Assembly: GCA_964631865.1 (NCBI GenBank)
Contig: CAZWAK010000015.1
Coordinates: 1-64,000 of the forward strand
Length of the DNA stretch: 64,000 bases
Reading direction: 5' to 3'
From: JAFDVL01 sp964631865
GTDB taxonomy: Bacteria > Acidobacteriota > Blastocatellia > RBC074
Part shown: piece after piece, positions 35,061 through 44,432 of the stretch
Position numbering within the stretch: the stretch's first letter is position 1
How the letters are laid out: each line of letters starts with the position of its first letter
Translations under genes and position numbers: made by a program
Notes under the pieces: generated by a model
What the model was told of the DNA's origin: nothing
Databases searched by the model: none
The model's input: the letters and a program-made list of their open reading frames with translations, nothing else

Positions 35061-36464
35061 ATGAGCAATTTGGCTAGAACAACTCGTGACTGGTTATCCC
35101 GTCGGGCGTTAGTGCCCTCGACGCACTTGTTGCAGATGGTGCGCGGTGCGCGCCACGAGCGCGCTGTGTACTTCACCGGTCTGCGCTTTCGGCGCGAAAC
35201 TGCCGGGTGGAACCGCGATCAGAAGATGGCGTGGATGCTCGACCGCTTGCGCTTTTCGGTGCGTCGCGCCTATCGCGAAACAAATTACTACCGCGAACAA
35301 TTTGATCGCATCGGTTTTGACCCGCGCGCCGATTTTGGCTTTGCCGACTTCGCGCATTTGCCTGCGCTCGGTCGTGAAGACATCCATCGGGCGGGACAAC
35401 AACTGGTCTCGAACGCCGTTCCGCGCGAACTGTTGCAACGCGATGCGACGGGCGGATCGAGCGGCACGCCGACTGAAATTTGGCTCGGCCCCGAAGAACG
35501 TGGCTGGCGCGAAAGTTCCGGCGAGACGTTTATGCGACGACTGGGGCTGCCGCTCGGCACGCGGATGGGCTATTTCTGGGGACATCATCTCGATCCGTTG
35601 ATGACCGACAGCTTGCGGATGCGACTGCATTGCTTCATCAACAACACGAAGACCTTCAATTGTTTTCGGCTCTCGCCTGAAGTGTTCGAGAGCTATCACC
35701 AGGAATTCGAGCGGTGGCGTCCGACCTGCATTGTGGCGTATGCCGCCGCGCTCGGTCATTTCGCCGAATATGTGTTGGAGCGGGGCTACCAGCCGAACTA
35801 CCCGACGAAGTGTTTCGTGACGGGGGCGGAGAAGCTCGTGCCGCAGCATCGCGAGTTGATCGAAGCCGCGTTTGGCAAGCCCGTTCACGAACGCTATGGC
35901 AGCCGCGATGTGGGCTACATTGCGTACCAAATGAACCCGGCGCAATCGTACGACTTTGAAATTGATTGGGCGGATTTGCTGCTCGAACCGGAAACGCCCA
36001 TTGAACCGGGAGCTGAGCGGTCATCCATCCTCGTCACGAAGCTGCACGCCGATGGCATGCCGATGCTGCGCTATCGCATTGACGATGTCGGGCATTTCCC
36101 GACGGACAGTCGCGCCGGGCATCCGACGTTTTTCCTGCACGAAGTCGTCGGGCGCGTGACGGACGGCGTTTGGCTGCCGGATGGGCGCTGGATTCACGGC
36201 ATCGAGTTTCCGCACCTGCTGAAAGATCACCCGGTGCGCGAATTTATGTTGCTGCAACGCCCGGATTATTCCGTGCGCCTGATGATCGTGCCGAAGAACG
36301 GCTTCGGCGCAGAGAGCCAGCACAAGATCGAAAACATCGTGACGGCCAATTTGCCCGGCCTCGACGTGAAGGTCGAAGTCGTTGAGGAAGTGCCGCGCAC
36401 CAAAGCCCGCAAATGGCGACCAGTCGTCAGCGAAGTGAAATCGGCGAAAGGAGTCCTGCAATGA
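35061..36464 (+). CDS. CapK/phenylacetate-CoA-ligase-like adenylate-forming enzyme
   Basis: 467 residues of the AMP-binding CapK group. The P-loop is DATGGSSGTPTEIWLG, followed by VTGAEKLVPQHRELIEAAFG, the YGSRDVG motif in place of YGxTE, and the C-terminal RYRIDDVGHF and VVGRVTDGVWLPDGRWIHG. CapK-like proteins occur in capsule loci and probably activate a carboxylic acid for transfer to, or assembly of, the glycan; the true reaction is not settled. It overlaps the next gene by ATGA, so it is translationally coupled with the DUF362 protein. Confidence 0.87.
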   Translation: MSNLARTTRDWLSRRALVPSTHLLQMVRGARHERAVYFTGLRFRRETAGWNRDQKMAWMLDRLRFSVRRAYRETNYYREQFDRIGFDPRADFGFADFAHLPALGREDIHRAGQQLVSNAVPRELLQRDATGGSSGTPTEIWLGPEERGWRESSGETFMRRLGLPLGTRMGYFWGHHLDPLMTDSLRMRLHCFINNTKTFNCFRLSPEVFESYHQEFERWRPTCIVAYAAALGHFAEYVLERGYQPNYPTKCFVTGAEKLVPQHRELIEAAFGKPVHERYGSRDVGYIAYQMNPAQSYDFEIDWADLLLEPETPIEPGAERSSILVTKLHADGMPMLRYRIDDVGHFPTDSRAGHPTFFLHEVVGRVTDGVWLPDGRWIHGIEFPHLLKDHPVREFMLLQRPDYSVRLMIVPKNGFGAESQHKIENIVTANLPGLDVKVEVVEEVPRTKARKWRPVVSEVKSAKGVLQ

Positions 36465-37912
36465 AAGAAGCACGAGCAGAAAAGCTTCCGAGCCTGTTAG
36501 AAGACGCGCGGGTCGCAGCGGCGGCGCTGTCTGCGTACGACTCCAATTTGGTGGAAGAATCGTTGGCGCGCGTAACGACCGAGTTGGGTTGGAGCGACGA
36601 CCGCGGCCCGTTTGGCAAGGTGATTCCGGCGCGCGCGCGCGTGCTGGTCAAACCCAATCTCGTGCTGCACGAAAATCAAGGGCCGTGGGGCATGGAACCG
36701 GTTGTGACGAATCTCGCGCTGATCCGTGTGGTCGTGGAAGCCGCGTTGCGCGCCGGGGCGGCAGAAGTTTTGGTTGGCGATGCGCCGTTGCAGGGCTGCG
36801 ATTTTGAGCGCCTTTTGCGCGTGACAGGGATGGCCGAATGGGCCGCGCAGTTGATGCAACGCGAGCCGCGCTTCAAAGGCATCCGCGACTTTCGCCGCAC
36901 AACCTGTGTGTTTGTGAACGGCGTGCGACAGGCCAGCGAAGGCTTGCAGACGGAAGATCATTTCACCCTGTTTGATTTGGGCGCGAACAGTCTGCTGGAA
37001 CCGATCACGAATGACCGCGCGCCGTTTCGCGTTACCTGTTACGACCCGCGTTTGCTGGCACGCACGCACGCGCCGGGACGGCATCAGTATCTGGTTGCGC
37101 GCGAAATCGTCGAAGCCAATGTCGTCATCAATTTGCCCAAGCTGAAAACGCATAAAAAAGCCGGCATCACCAACGCGCTCAAAAATCTGATTGGGATCAA
37201 CGGCAACAAAGAATATCTGCCGCATCATCGCGTCGGCGGAACAACGGCAGATGGGAGTGGCGGTGACTGTTACCCCAAACGCAATCCGCTCAAACGAGCG
37301 ATTGAATATGCCTCTGACCGCGAATATATGACCCCGTCGTTCAGCGCCGCGCGTGCCTGGCACAGCGTCGGGAAACAGTTTGATCGAGCGGCGCGTTTGC
37401 TCGGCGATCAACTCGGCGTGGAAGGGTCGTGGTCGGGTAACGACACGATTTGGCGCACCTGTTTAGACCTCAATCGCATTCTGTTGTATGGCCGTGCGGA
37501 CGGCACGATGAGCGACGAACCGCAGCGCCAGATATTGCATGTCGTGGATGCGGTGGTGGCCGGGCAGGGCGATGGCCCGTTGGCTCCCGAACCGCTGCCG
37601 CTGGGGCTGCTTTTGGCGGGACAGAATGCCGCCGCCGTAGATTGGGTGGGTGCGTTTTTGTTGGGCTACGAACCAGAGCGGGTTCCTCTAACCCGCGAGG
37701 CCTTTGGGAATTTTCCCTGGCCGCTTACCACCTTCCCCGCGATAGAGGTCAGGTTCCTGAGGGGGTGGAGGAAACACGAAAAAGCTTTCGAAGCAGGGGG
37801 CCTTACCTTGCCAGTTAAGCATCCCATTGGCTGGCGTGACGCTGCACGCTCCGCTTCGAGAGAGGATGAAACTATTTATGCTGAAGAAGTTGAAGCAAGT
37901 GACTTTGGGTAG
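36461..37912 (+). CDS. DUF362 domain-containing protein
   Basis: 483 residues. The DUF362 core is seen in RARVLVKPNLVLHENQGPWGMEPVVTNLALIRVVVEAAL, AAEVLVGDAPLQGCDFERLL, ANVVINLPKLKTHKKAGITNALKNLIGINGNKEYLPHHR and DAVVAGQGDGPLAPEPLPLGLLLAGQNAAAVDWVG. No ferredoxin-type cysteine cluster is visible, unlike some family members. Biochemical function is unknown. It starts within the stop codon of the CapK-like gene and overlaps the following deacetylase gene by about 35 bp, so the three genes act as one unit. Confidence 0.87.
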   Translation: MKEARAEKLPSLLEDARVAAAALSAYDSNLVEESLARVTTELGWSDDRGPFGKVIPARARVLVKPNLVLHENQGPWGMEPVVTNLALIRVVVEAALRAGAAEVLVGDAPLQGCDFERLLRVTGMAEWAAQLMQREPRFKGIRDFRRTTCVFVNGVRQASEGLQTEDHFTLFDLGANSLLEPITNDRAPFRVTCYDPRLLARTHAPGRHQYLVAREIVEANVVINLPKLKTHKKAGITNALKNLIGINGNKEYLPHHRVGGTTADGSGGDCYPKRNPLKRAIEYASDREYMTPSFSAARAWHSVGKQFDRAARLLGDQLGVEGSWSGNDTIWRTCLDLNRILLYGRADGTMSDEPQRQILHVVDAVVAGQGDGPLAPEPLPLGLLLAGQNAAAVDWVGAFLLGYEPERVPLTREAFGNFPWPLTTFPAIEVRFLRGWRKHEKAFEAGGLTLPVKHPIGWRDAARSASREDETIYAEEVEASDFG

Positions 37913-38960
37913 CTTGAAAACCGTTGGTGCATTTTCTCTCATGCAGGACAGCAAATGGCGACGAGGCCGCTTGTTGATCCTCGCCTATCACGGGCTTTCT
38001 TTGAAGGACGAGCATGAGTGGGATCCGGACTTGTACATGTCGCCGGACTACTTTTACTCCCGCTTGAAAATGCTCAAAAAGTTCGGATGCAACGTGTTGC
38101 CCCTGGAGGAGGCGCTCCAACGCTTGTATGCCCATGATTTGCCGGAACATTGCGTGGCCCTGACGTTCGATGACGGCTATTACAATTTTTATAAGCTGGC
38201 GCATCCCATGCTGAAAGAGTTCAACTTTCCCGTCACCCTGTATCTGGCGACGTCTTACGTGCATCGCAATCAACCGATGATCCATACGATGTACTCGTAC
38301 TTGCTGTGGCGGGGACGGAAGGAAAGGCTCAATTTACGGGCGCTGACAGGGCAGGAAGGAGAGTTTGTGCTGGCCGATGGCGCGGCGCGCGCCCTTGTCC
38401 AGCAACGGCTGATGGCGTTTGTCCGGCGCGAGAATTTATCCGCCGACGAACAAAATGCGCTGGCGGGTAAATTAGCCCAGCACCTCAAAATTGATTACGA
38501 GGCGCTGTGTAGCAGGCGAAAACTCCATCTGCTAACTGCGGCGGAAGTGCAGCAATTAGCAGCGGAAGGCGTAGACATCCAGTTGCATACGCATCATCAC
38601 GACTTGCCCCTGAATTATGAATTATTCAATCGGGAAATCGAGGACAACCGAACCAGCATTCAAGAGATGACCAAACAGAATGCCACTCATTTTTGTTACC
38701 CCAATGGCTTATTCAGCCGGGAGTTTCTGCCCTGGCTGGAGCGCTTGGGCATTCAATCTGCCACCACCTGTGAGCCGGGCTTTGCCACCCCTCAGACGGA
38801 TCGTTTGTTGTTGCCTCGGTTGGTTGATCATACGGTGTTATCGCCAATTGAGTTCGAGGGTTGGTTGACCGGTGTGTCGGCGTCGCTGCCCCGCCGCCAT
38901 CACATCTACAACCCGCCCCTCACGGTTCCAGGAAAAGAAGAAAGGATCGAAGCACGGTGA
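37878..38960 (+). CDS. Polysaccharide deacetylase (NodB fold)
   Basis: About 360 residues. Motifs are LILAYHGLS, CVALTFDDGYYNFY (catalytic and metal Asp), IQLHTHHHDLPL (metal His) and HFCYPNGLFS, all consistent with an active enzyme. I prefer the ATG at 37878, because GAGAGG lies about 10-12 bp upstream; another ATG at 37866 has the purine tract directly against it. The gene begins inside the end of the DUF362 gene and its TGA overlaps the GTG of the following glycosyltransferase, implying coupled translation. Substrate is presumably an N-acetylated EPS residue. Confidence 0.88.
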   Translation: MLKKLKQVTLGSLKTVGAFSLMQDSKWRRGRLLILAYHGLSLKDEHEWDPDLYMSPDYFYSRLKMLKKFGCNVLPLEEALQRLYAHDLPEHCVALTFDDGYYNFYKLAHPMLKEFNFPVTLYLATSYVHRNQPMIHTMYSYLLWRGRKERLNLRALTGQEGEFVLADGAARALVQQRLMAFVRRENLSADEQNALAGKLAQHLKIDYEALCSRRKLHLLTAAEVQQLAAEGVDIQLHTHHHDLPLNYELFNREIEDNRTSIQEMTKQNATHFCYPNGLFSREFLPWLERLGIQSATTCEPGFATPQTDRLLLPRLVDHTVLSPIEFEGWLTGVSASLPRRHHIYNPPLTVPGKEERIEAR

Positions 38961-40129
38961 AATTCAGAGTGCTCCAACTAATCGGTAATTTGTATCCAGG
39001 CGGGTCAGAGCTTCAGGCGGCGCAATTGACGCGGCTCCTGACTGAAAGCGGGCGCTATGAGGTGTTTGTGGCCTGCATGGATACGCGCGGGTCGTTGCGA
39101 GAGGAATTCCAGGCCATGGGATTTCACGACATTCCCGCCTTCTCCATCAGAAGGTTTTACGATCACACGATGCTCAGGCAACAACTTCGTTTTGCCCGGT
39201 TTCTCAAAAAGAATCGGATAGATGTGGTGCAGACCCACGACTTCTATACGAACGTTTTCGGAATGACGGGGGCCGCGTTGGCGGGCGTGCCCGTGCGGAT
39301 TGCGGCGCGGCGTGAGACCACCAGTTTGCGCAGCCCGGCCCAAAAATTTGTCGAACGACGGGCCTATCAACTGGCGCAGGCGATTGTCACCAATGGGCAG
39401 ATCGTGCGGCAACATCTGATCGCGGAAGGCGTTAATAGCGAGAAAGTCGTGACTATCTACAACGGCTTGCCGCGGGAGCGCGTGACCACCCAAAAGGATC
39501 GGGAAACCGTTCTGCGGATGTTCAATTTGCCGCTCGACGAGTCGTGCCGCTTCGTCACCATCCTGGCGAATCTGTTACATCCGGTCAAAGATCATCCGAC
39601 GTTTTTGCGTGCGGCGCAGCGGGTTCATCAGGTGCTTCCCGACGCCCGCTTTGTGCTGGCGGGGCAAGGTCATCTCACGGAGCCGATGCGGGCTTTGGCG
39701 CATGAACTGGGGTTGGCGGGCAAGGTCTTTTTCACCGGGCCTTGTGAACATGTGGCGGAGTTGCTCTCTATTTCGGATGTTTGTGTGTTGAGTTCGTTGG
39801 CGGAAGGGTTTTCCAACTCCATTCTCGAATACATGGGGGCGGGACGTCCCGTCGTCGCCACGAACGTCGGGAGCGCGAAGGAAGTCGTGATTGAAGGAGA
39901 AACGGGCTATCTCGTCACCCCCGGTGATGACGAAACGATGGCCGCGCGCATTATCCGGCTTTTGCGCGACACCGCGCATGCCCGGATGTTAGGCCGCCAA
40001 GGGCAGCAGGTTGTCGCCGAAGGATTTTCCACCACCGCGCAACTCACGCGGACGGAGGAACTGTATGAGCGTTTGTTGTCGCGCCGCAAGGCCGTGAACG
40101 ACAAAAAACTGTTACCCCTTATTGATTGA
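38957..40129 (+). CDS. GT4-family glycosyltransferase
   Basis: 390-residue GT-B glycosyltransferase. The N-terminal half has NLYPGGSELQAAQLTRLL and DVVQTHDFYTNVFG; the C-terminal half has FVLAGQGHL, VFFTGPCEHVAELLSISDVCVLSSLAEGFSNSILEYMGAGRPVVATNVGS with the EX7E motif EGFSNSILE. The start is a GTG at 38957 that overlaps the stop of the deacetylase gene (GTGA); a longer reading from 38861 would run inside that gene. Donor and acceptor are unknown. Confidence 0.9.
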   Translation: MKFRVLQLIGNLYPGGSELQAAQLTRLLTESGRYEVFVACMDTRGSLREEFQAMGFHDIPAFSIRRFYDHTMLRQQLRFARFLKKNRIDVVQTHDFYTNVFGMTGAALAGVPVRIAARRETTSLRSPAQKFVERRAYQLAQAIVTNGQIVRQHLIAEGVNSEKVVTIYNGLPRERVTTQKDRETVLRMFNLPLDESCRFVTILANLLHPVKDHPTFLRAAQRVHQVLPDARFVLAGQGHLTEPMRALAHELGLAGKVFFTGPCEHVAELLSISDVCVLSSLAEGFSNSILEYMGAGRPVVATNVGSAKEVVIEGETGYLVTPGDDETMAARIIRLLRDTAHARMLGRQGQQVVAEGFSTTAQLTRTEELYERLLSRRKAVNDKKLLPLID

Positions 40130-40136
40130 CTCGCGT

Positions 40137-41177
40137 ATGAAAGTTTTGCTCATGGGGCCGTACCCACCGCCACACGGCGGCGTGCAAACAAATTTGGTAG
40201 CCATTCGGCGCTATTTGCTGGCGCGCGGCATTCCGTGTGCTGTCATCAACCTGACACGGCATCGCGGCCCGGAGAAAGACGACATCTACTTCCCGGAAAA
40301 CCCGTTGGAAGTCGTCCGGCTGCTGCGGCGGTTGGACTACGACATCATTCATTTGCACTTCGGCGGCAATCTGTCGTTGCGCCTGATTTTATTGGCGTTC
40401 GTTTGTACTTTGATGCCGCGCCGCAAAACCGTACTCACGTTTCATTCGGGCGGTTATCCGAGTTCCGAAGCGGGGCAAAGCGCGCGACCCGGCACACTGC
40501 GCGGCTTCGTGCTGCGACGGTTTGATCGGCTCATCGCAGTCAATCAGGAGTTGGTGGAACTCTTCGAGCGCTTCGGCGTCGCACCGAACCGCATACGCTT
40601 GATTTTGCCACACGCGATTGCACTGGATTCGATTGAAGAAACCTTGCCCGAACCGTTGGCGCGCTTTTTTCAACGGCACGATCCGGCGTTGGTTACAGTC
40701 AGCGGTCTGGAGCCGGAATATGAAATTCCGCTGCAAATCGAAACGCTCGGTACGGTGCGGCAACGCTTTCCCAACGCGGGGTTGGCGATCATCGGCGCGG
40801 GCAGTCAGGAAGCCGAGGTGCGGCAGCAAATTCAAAGCAAGCCGTATGCGGAAAACATTTTGCTCTGCGGCGATGTGCCGCACGCGATCACATTGCGCGT
40901 GTTGGCCGAGAGCGATTTGTCGCTGCGCACCACGCTCTATGACGGCGATTCGATTTCGGTGCGCGAAGCCTTGCTGATCGGCACGCCCGTCATTGCGACC
41001 GACAACGGAATGCGCCCGCAAGGAACACATCTGGTTCCGTGTTCTGACCCGCAGGCGCTGAGTCAGGCGATTGAACGTGTCTTGACGCAAGTCCCGCGTC
41101 GCCAATCGCAAGGCGACACGGGCGAGAAGAATATCGAAGAAGTCTTTCGGCTCTATCAGGAGTTGCTCAAACCGTGA
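40137..41177 (+). CDS. GT4-like glycosyltransferase
   Basis: 346 residues, GT-B fold. The N-terminal LLMGPYPPPHGGVQTNLVAIRRYL and DIIHLHFGGNLSLRL segments and a C-terminal VTVSGLEPEYEIPLQIETLGTVRQRFP, GDVPHAITLRVLAESDLSLRTTLYDGDSISVREALLIGTPVIATDNGMRPQG match GT4 enzymes. The nucleotide-sugar site reads DGDSISVREA instead of a typical EGFGLxxxEA, with one acidic position kept. The ATG at 40137 lies 7 bp after the stop of the previous gene. Confidence 0.86.
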   Translation: MKVLLMGPYPPPHGGVQTNLVAIRRYLLARGIPCAVINLTRHRGPEKDDIYFPENPLEVVRLLRRLDYDIIHLHFGGNLSLRLILLAFVCTLMPRRKTVLTFHSGGYPSSEAGQSARPGTLRGFVLRRFDRLIAVNQELVELFERFGVAPNRIRLILPHAIALDSIEETLPEPLARFFQRHDPALVTVSGLEPEYEIPLQIETLGTVRQRFPNAGLAIIGAGSQEAEVRQQIQSKPYAENILLCGDVPHAITLRVLAESDLSLRTTLYDGDSISVREALLIGTPVIATDNGMRPQGTHLVPCSDPQALSQAIERVLTQVPRRQSQGDTGEKNIEEVFRLYQELLKP

Positions 41178-41203
41178 TGGTGCAAGTTTAGAGGAATGAT
41201 TTT

Positions 41204-43165
41204 ATGTGTGGAATCTGCGGCATAGCCGTTCCAACCCAACTCAATCGGCGCGTGAATGAAGCGCGGCTGGTGGCGATGCGCGATGCGATTACGCATCGCG
41301 GCCCCGATGACGCAGGCATCTGGTTGGATAGCACGGTTGGGCTGGGACATCGCCGCTTGTCCATCGTGGATTTGGGCACGGGACATCAACCGATGACCAA
41401 TGAAGACGGCACGGTCTGGCTCGCGTTCAATGGCGAGATTTACAACCATCAGGAATTGCGCCCAATGCTCCAGGCGCGCGGCCATCGCTATCACAGTTCC
41501 TCCGACAGCGAGACGATCATTCATCTCTACGAAGAGTTCGGCACGGCGGGCGTCGAGCAATTGCGCGGCATGTTTGCCTACGCGCTTTGGGATTCAACCA
41601 AGCGTCAACTTGTGATTTCACGCGACCGGCTCGGCATCAAGCCGCTGTATTACGCGCTGAACGATGACGGCACATTTTACTTTGCTTCGGAGATCAAAGC
41701 GTTGATTGAAGCGCGCGCCGTGACGCCGGAATTGAATCACAACGTGCTCGCCGATTACGCGGCGAATCGCTACACGTCGGGCGACGAAACGCTCTTTCGC
41801 GGCGTGAAGCGATTGCTGCCCGGCCACACGCTGGTCTGGCGCGAGGGCAAAATCAAGATCGAACGCTACTGGGATTTGAGCTTCACGAAGCCAAGCGAAC
41901 AGTTGAGCGAAAAGGAGTACGTCCGACGTTTTGGCGAATTGTTCCGCGAATGTGTCGAGTCGCATTTGATGGCCGATGTGCCGCTTGGCATGTTCCTTTC
42001 GGGCGGCATTGATTCGAGCGCGATTGCGGCGGTGATGAGTCAGATGGTGAAAGAGCCGATCAAAACGTTCTCAGTCGCGTTTGCCGAACGCGATGCGAAC
42101 GAATTGGAGTTTGCGCGGCAGGTCGCACAAGCCTACAAAACCGAGCATCACGAAATCGTCGTTACGCCTGAACAGTTCTTCGCGCATCTGCCGTCGCTGG
42201 TGTATCAGGAAGACGAACCCATCGCGCATCCATCGAGCGTGCCGCTCTATTTCGTCTCCGACCTCGCGCGCAAGCACGTCAAAGTCGTGCTGACGGGCGA
42301 AGGCTCGGACGAGTTGCTCGCAGGCTACAACAAATATCGCGTGGCAATTTACAACCTGCGTTTGGGCCGCACCTACGAGCGATTGACGCCTGCGTTCGTG
42401 CGCCGTGCGGTCAAGCATCGGATCAAAGGTTTGCCGGGCGCATCGCGTGCGCGGCGCATCTTGCAGCGAACGTTTCTGTGTCTTCCGGCGGAAATCAAAG
42501 ATGTCTACTTCGACAACTTCGCTGTGTATTCGCCGACGATGCAGCGGCAGTTGTTCACGGCTGCGACCTACGAACAGATGCAGGAGCACGACCCCTATCG
42601 CACGTCGCTCGCGTACATCGAGGAGTCCGATGCGGAATCGTTGCTTGATCAATTGCTCGCGGCGGATTTGAAAACGTACTTGCACGAACTGCTGATGAAG
42701 CAGGATCAGATGAGCATGGCTGCGTCGCTCGAAAGCCGCGTGCCGTTCCTTGATCACAAGTTGGTCGAGTTCGCCACCCATTTGCCTGAAGCGATGAAGT
42801 TGCGCGGCTGGACGACGAAGTATGTGCTGCGCGAAGCGATGCGCGATCTGTTGCCGCCGGAGATTCTGACGCGCAAGAAGATGGGCTTCCCCGTGCCGAT
42901 AGAAAGCTGGTTTCGCGGGCCGTATCGCAACATCGTGGAGGAATACGTCTTGAGCGAACGCGCGTTGGAGCGCGGCATTTTCAATGCGAATTACGTGCGC
43001 GAATTGGCCGCACGGCACAACGCAGGCGAGAACCACGCCGAGCGTTTGTGGATGCTCGTCAATTTTGAAATCTGGCAGCGCCGCTTCTTTGATGGCGAAG
43101 CGGCAAAGGTCGCCGCGGATTACCCCATCGCGTTGCACGCAAGTTTTAGTTCAATCGGAGTGTAG
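41204..43165 (+). CDS. AsnB-type glutamine-dependent amidotransferase of the EPS locus
   Basis: 653 residues. The N-terminal class II glutaminase domain starts MCGICGIA with catalytic Cys2 and has HRRLSIVDLGTGHQPM and FNGEIYNHQEL. The C-terminal synthetase domain has the PP-loop SGGIDSSAIAAV (about residue 263) and the GSDELLAGYNKY segment. Homologues are common in exosortase-type and other EPS loci, where the acceptor is thought to be a sugar acid or amino acid rather than free aspartate. With algD nearby, amidation of a uronic acid is one possibility. GAGG precedes the ATG. Calling it a true asparagine synthetase would be risky. Confidence 0.9.
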   Translation: MCGICGIAVPTQLNRRVNEARLVAMRDAITHRGPDDAGIWLDSTVGLGHRRLSIVDLGTGHQPMTNEDGTVWLAFNGEIYNHQELRPMLQARGHRYHSSSDSETIIHLYEEFGTAGVEQLRGMFAYALWDSTKRQLVISRDRLGIKPLYYALNDDGTFYFASEIKALIEARAVTPELNHNVLADYAANRYTSGDETLFRGVKRLLPGHTLVWREGKIKIERYWDLSFTKPSEQLSEKEYVRRFGELFRECVESHLMADVPLGMFLSGGIDSSAIAAVMSQMVKEPIKTFSVAFAERDANELEFARQVAQAYKTEHHEIVVTPEQFFAHLPSLVYQEDEPIAHPSSVPLYFVSDLARKHVKVVLTGEGSDELLAGYNKYRVAIYNLRLGRTYERLTPAFVRRAVKHRIKGLPGASRARRILQRTFLCLPAEIKDVYFDNFAVYSPTMQRQLFTAATYEQMQEHDPYRTSLAYIEESDAESLLDQLLAADLKTYLHELLMKQDQMSMAASLESRVPFLDHKLVEFATHLPEAMKLRGWTTKYVLREAMRDLLPPEILTRKKMGFPVPIESWFRGPYRNIVEEYVLSERALERGIFNANYVRELAARHNAGENHAERLWMLVNFEIWQRRFFDGEAAKVAADYPIALHASFSSIGV

Positions 43166-43174
43166 AAAACGACC

Positions 43175-44422
43175 ATGAAAATTTTGTGGGTCAAAACAGG
43201 CAAACTGGTTCCGGTGGATACGGGCGGCAAGATTCGCTCGTACAACATTCTGCGCAAATTGCAGGAACGCCACGATGTGACCTTTCTGTCGTACTACAAC
43301 GGACGACGTGATGAAGCGTACGAGCGCGAAGTCAAAGAGCATATCTGGGGGACACACGTGATGTACACGGGCACGCCCGATGCCACGCCGCTCGAACGCA
43401 ATTTGCTGTATCTGCGACGGCTGCCGATGAGCGCGCCGTTCGGGGTCACGAAGTTTGTGTCGCGCGACGTGCAGCAGTTGTTGGCGCAATGGCTGAACGA
43501 AGATCGGTTTGATGTGGCCGTGTGTGATTTTCTCGGCTCGACGCTGAACTTTCCGCGCAAGCGCACGACGCCGGTCGCGCTGTTTCAGCACAACGTCGAA
43601 TCCATTTTGTGGGGGCGTCACGCCGAACACGAAGCGCATCCGATCAAAAGCATCGCTTTCAAGATTGAAGCCGCGAAGATGCTGCGTTACGAACGCGCTG
43701 CCGTAGGCCGCTTCGATCACGTGATTGCGGTGTCGGATTACGACCGCGAGCAGATGAAAACGATGACCGATGGCGCGCGCATCAGCGTTGTGCCGACGGG
43801 CGTGAACCTGGATCAATATGCTGCGGCTGCGGGTGCGAGCGCGACTGAGCCGATTGTGATGTTTCTCGGCTCGATGGACTGGGAAGCCAATATTGACGGC
43901 GTCTTGTACTTCTGCCGCGACATCTGGCCGCAGGTGAAACGCGCCGTGCCGAACGCGCGCTTCCGCATTGTGGGTCGCAGCCCCGATGCACGAATCAAAC
44001 AACTCGCGTCGGATGACATTGAAGTGACAGGGCGTGTGGAATCGGTGATCGAACATCTGCGCGATGCCGCCATCTTCGTTGTGCCGTTGCGTATTGGCGG
44101 CGGGACGCGGCTCAAGATTTACGAGGCGATGGCGATGCGCAAAGCCGCTGTCTCGACGACGGTCGGCGCGGAAGGCTTAGACGTGAATCATGGGCGCGAC
44201 ATTTTGCTCGCCGATGAGCCGCAAGCGTTTGCCGACAGCGTGATCGAATTGTTGCGCGATCCGGTCAAGCGGCAACAGATGGAGATGGCCGCTGGCGAAC
44301 AGGCCGCGCGCTACGATTGGTCAGTCGTGACAGATCGTTTTGAAGAATCATTGGCGCAAACGATTCGGGATGCGCGCGTCACCAGACTGAGCACAGCGCG
44401 AACGGTGACGGTCAATCCTTGA
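43175..44422 (+). CDS. GT4 glycosyltransferase, exosortase-EPS (TIGR03087) style
   Basis: 415 residues. KILWVKTGKLVPVDTGGKIRSYNILRKL at the N terminus, the FQHNVESILWGRH and YERAAVGRFDHVIAVSDYDREQM segments, and VMFLGSMDWEANIDGVLYFCRDIWPQVKRAVPNARFRIVGRSPD are characteristic of the sugar transferases associated with exosortase/EPS loci. The EX7E-like region is RIGGGTRLKIYEAMAMRKAAVSTTVGAEG. It begins 9 bp after the amidotransferase gene. Sugar specificity is unknown. Confidence 0.88.
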   Translation: MKILWVKTGKLVPVDTGGKIRSYNILRKLQERHDVTFLSYYNGRRDEAYEREVKEHIWGTHVMYTGTPDATPLERNLLYLRRLPMSAPFGVTKFVSRDVQQLLAQWLNEDRFDVAVCDFLGSTLNFPRKRTTPVALFQHNVESILWGRHAEHEAHPIKSIAFKIEAAKMLRYERAAVGRFDHVIAVSDYDREQMKTMTDGARISVVPTGVNLDQYAAAAGASATEPIVMFLGSMDWEANIDGVLYFCRDIWPQVKRAVPNARFRIVGRSPDARIKQLASDDIEVTGRVESVIEHLRDAAIFVVPLRIGGGTRLKIYEAMAMRKAAVSTTVGAEGLDVNHGRDILLADEPQAFADSVIELLRDPVKRQQMEMAAGEQAARYDWSVVTDRFEESLAQTIRDARVTRLSTARTVTVNP

Positions 44423-44432
44423 GTGATGATTG

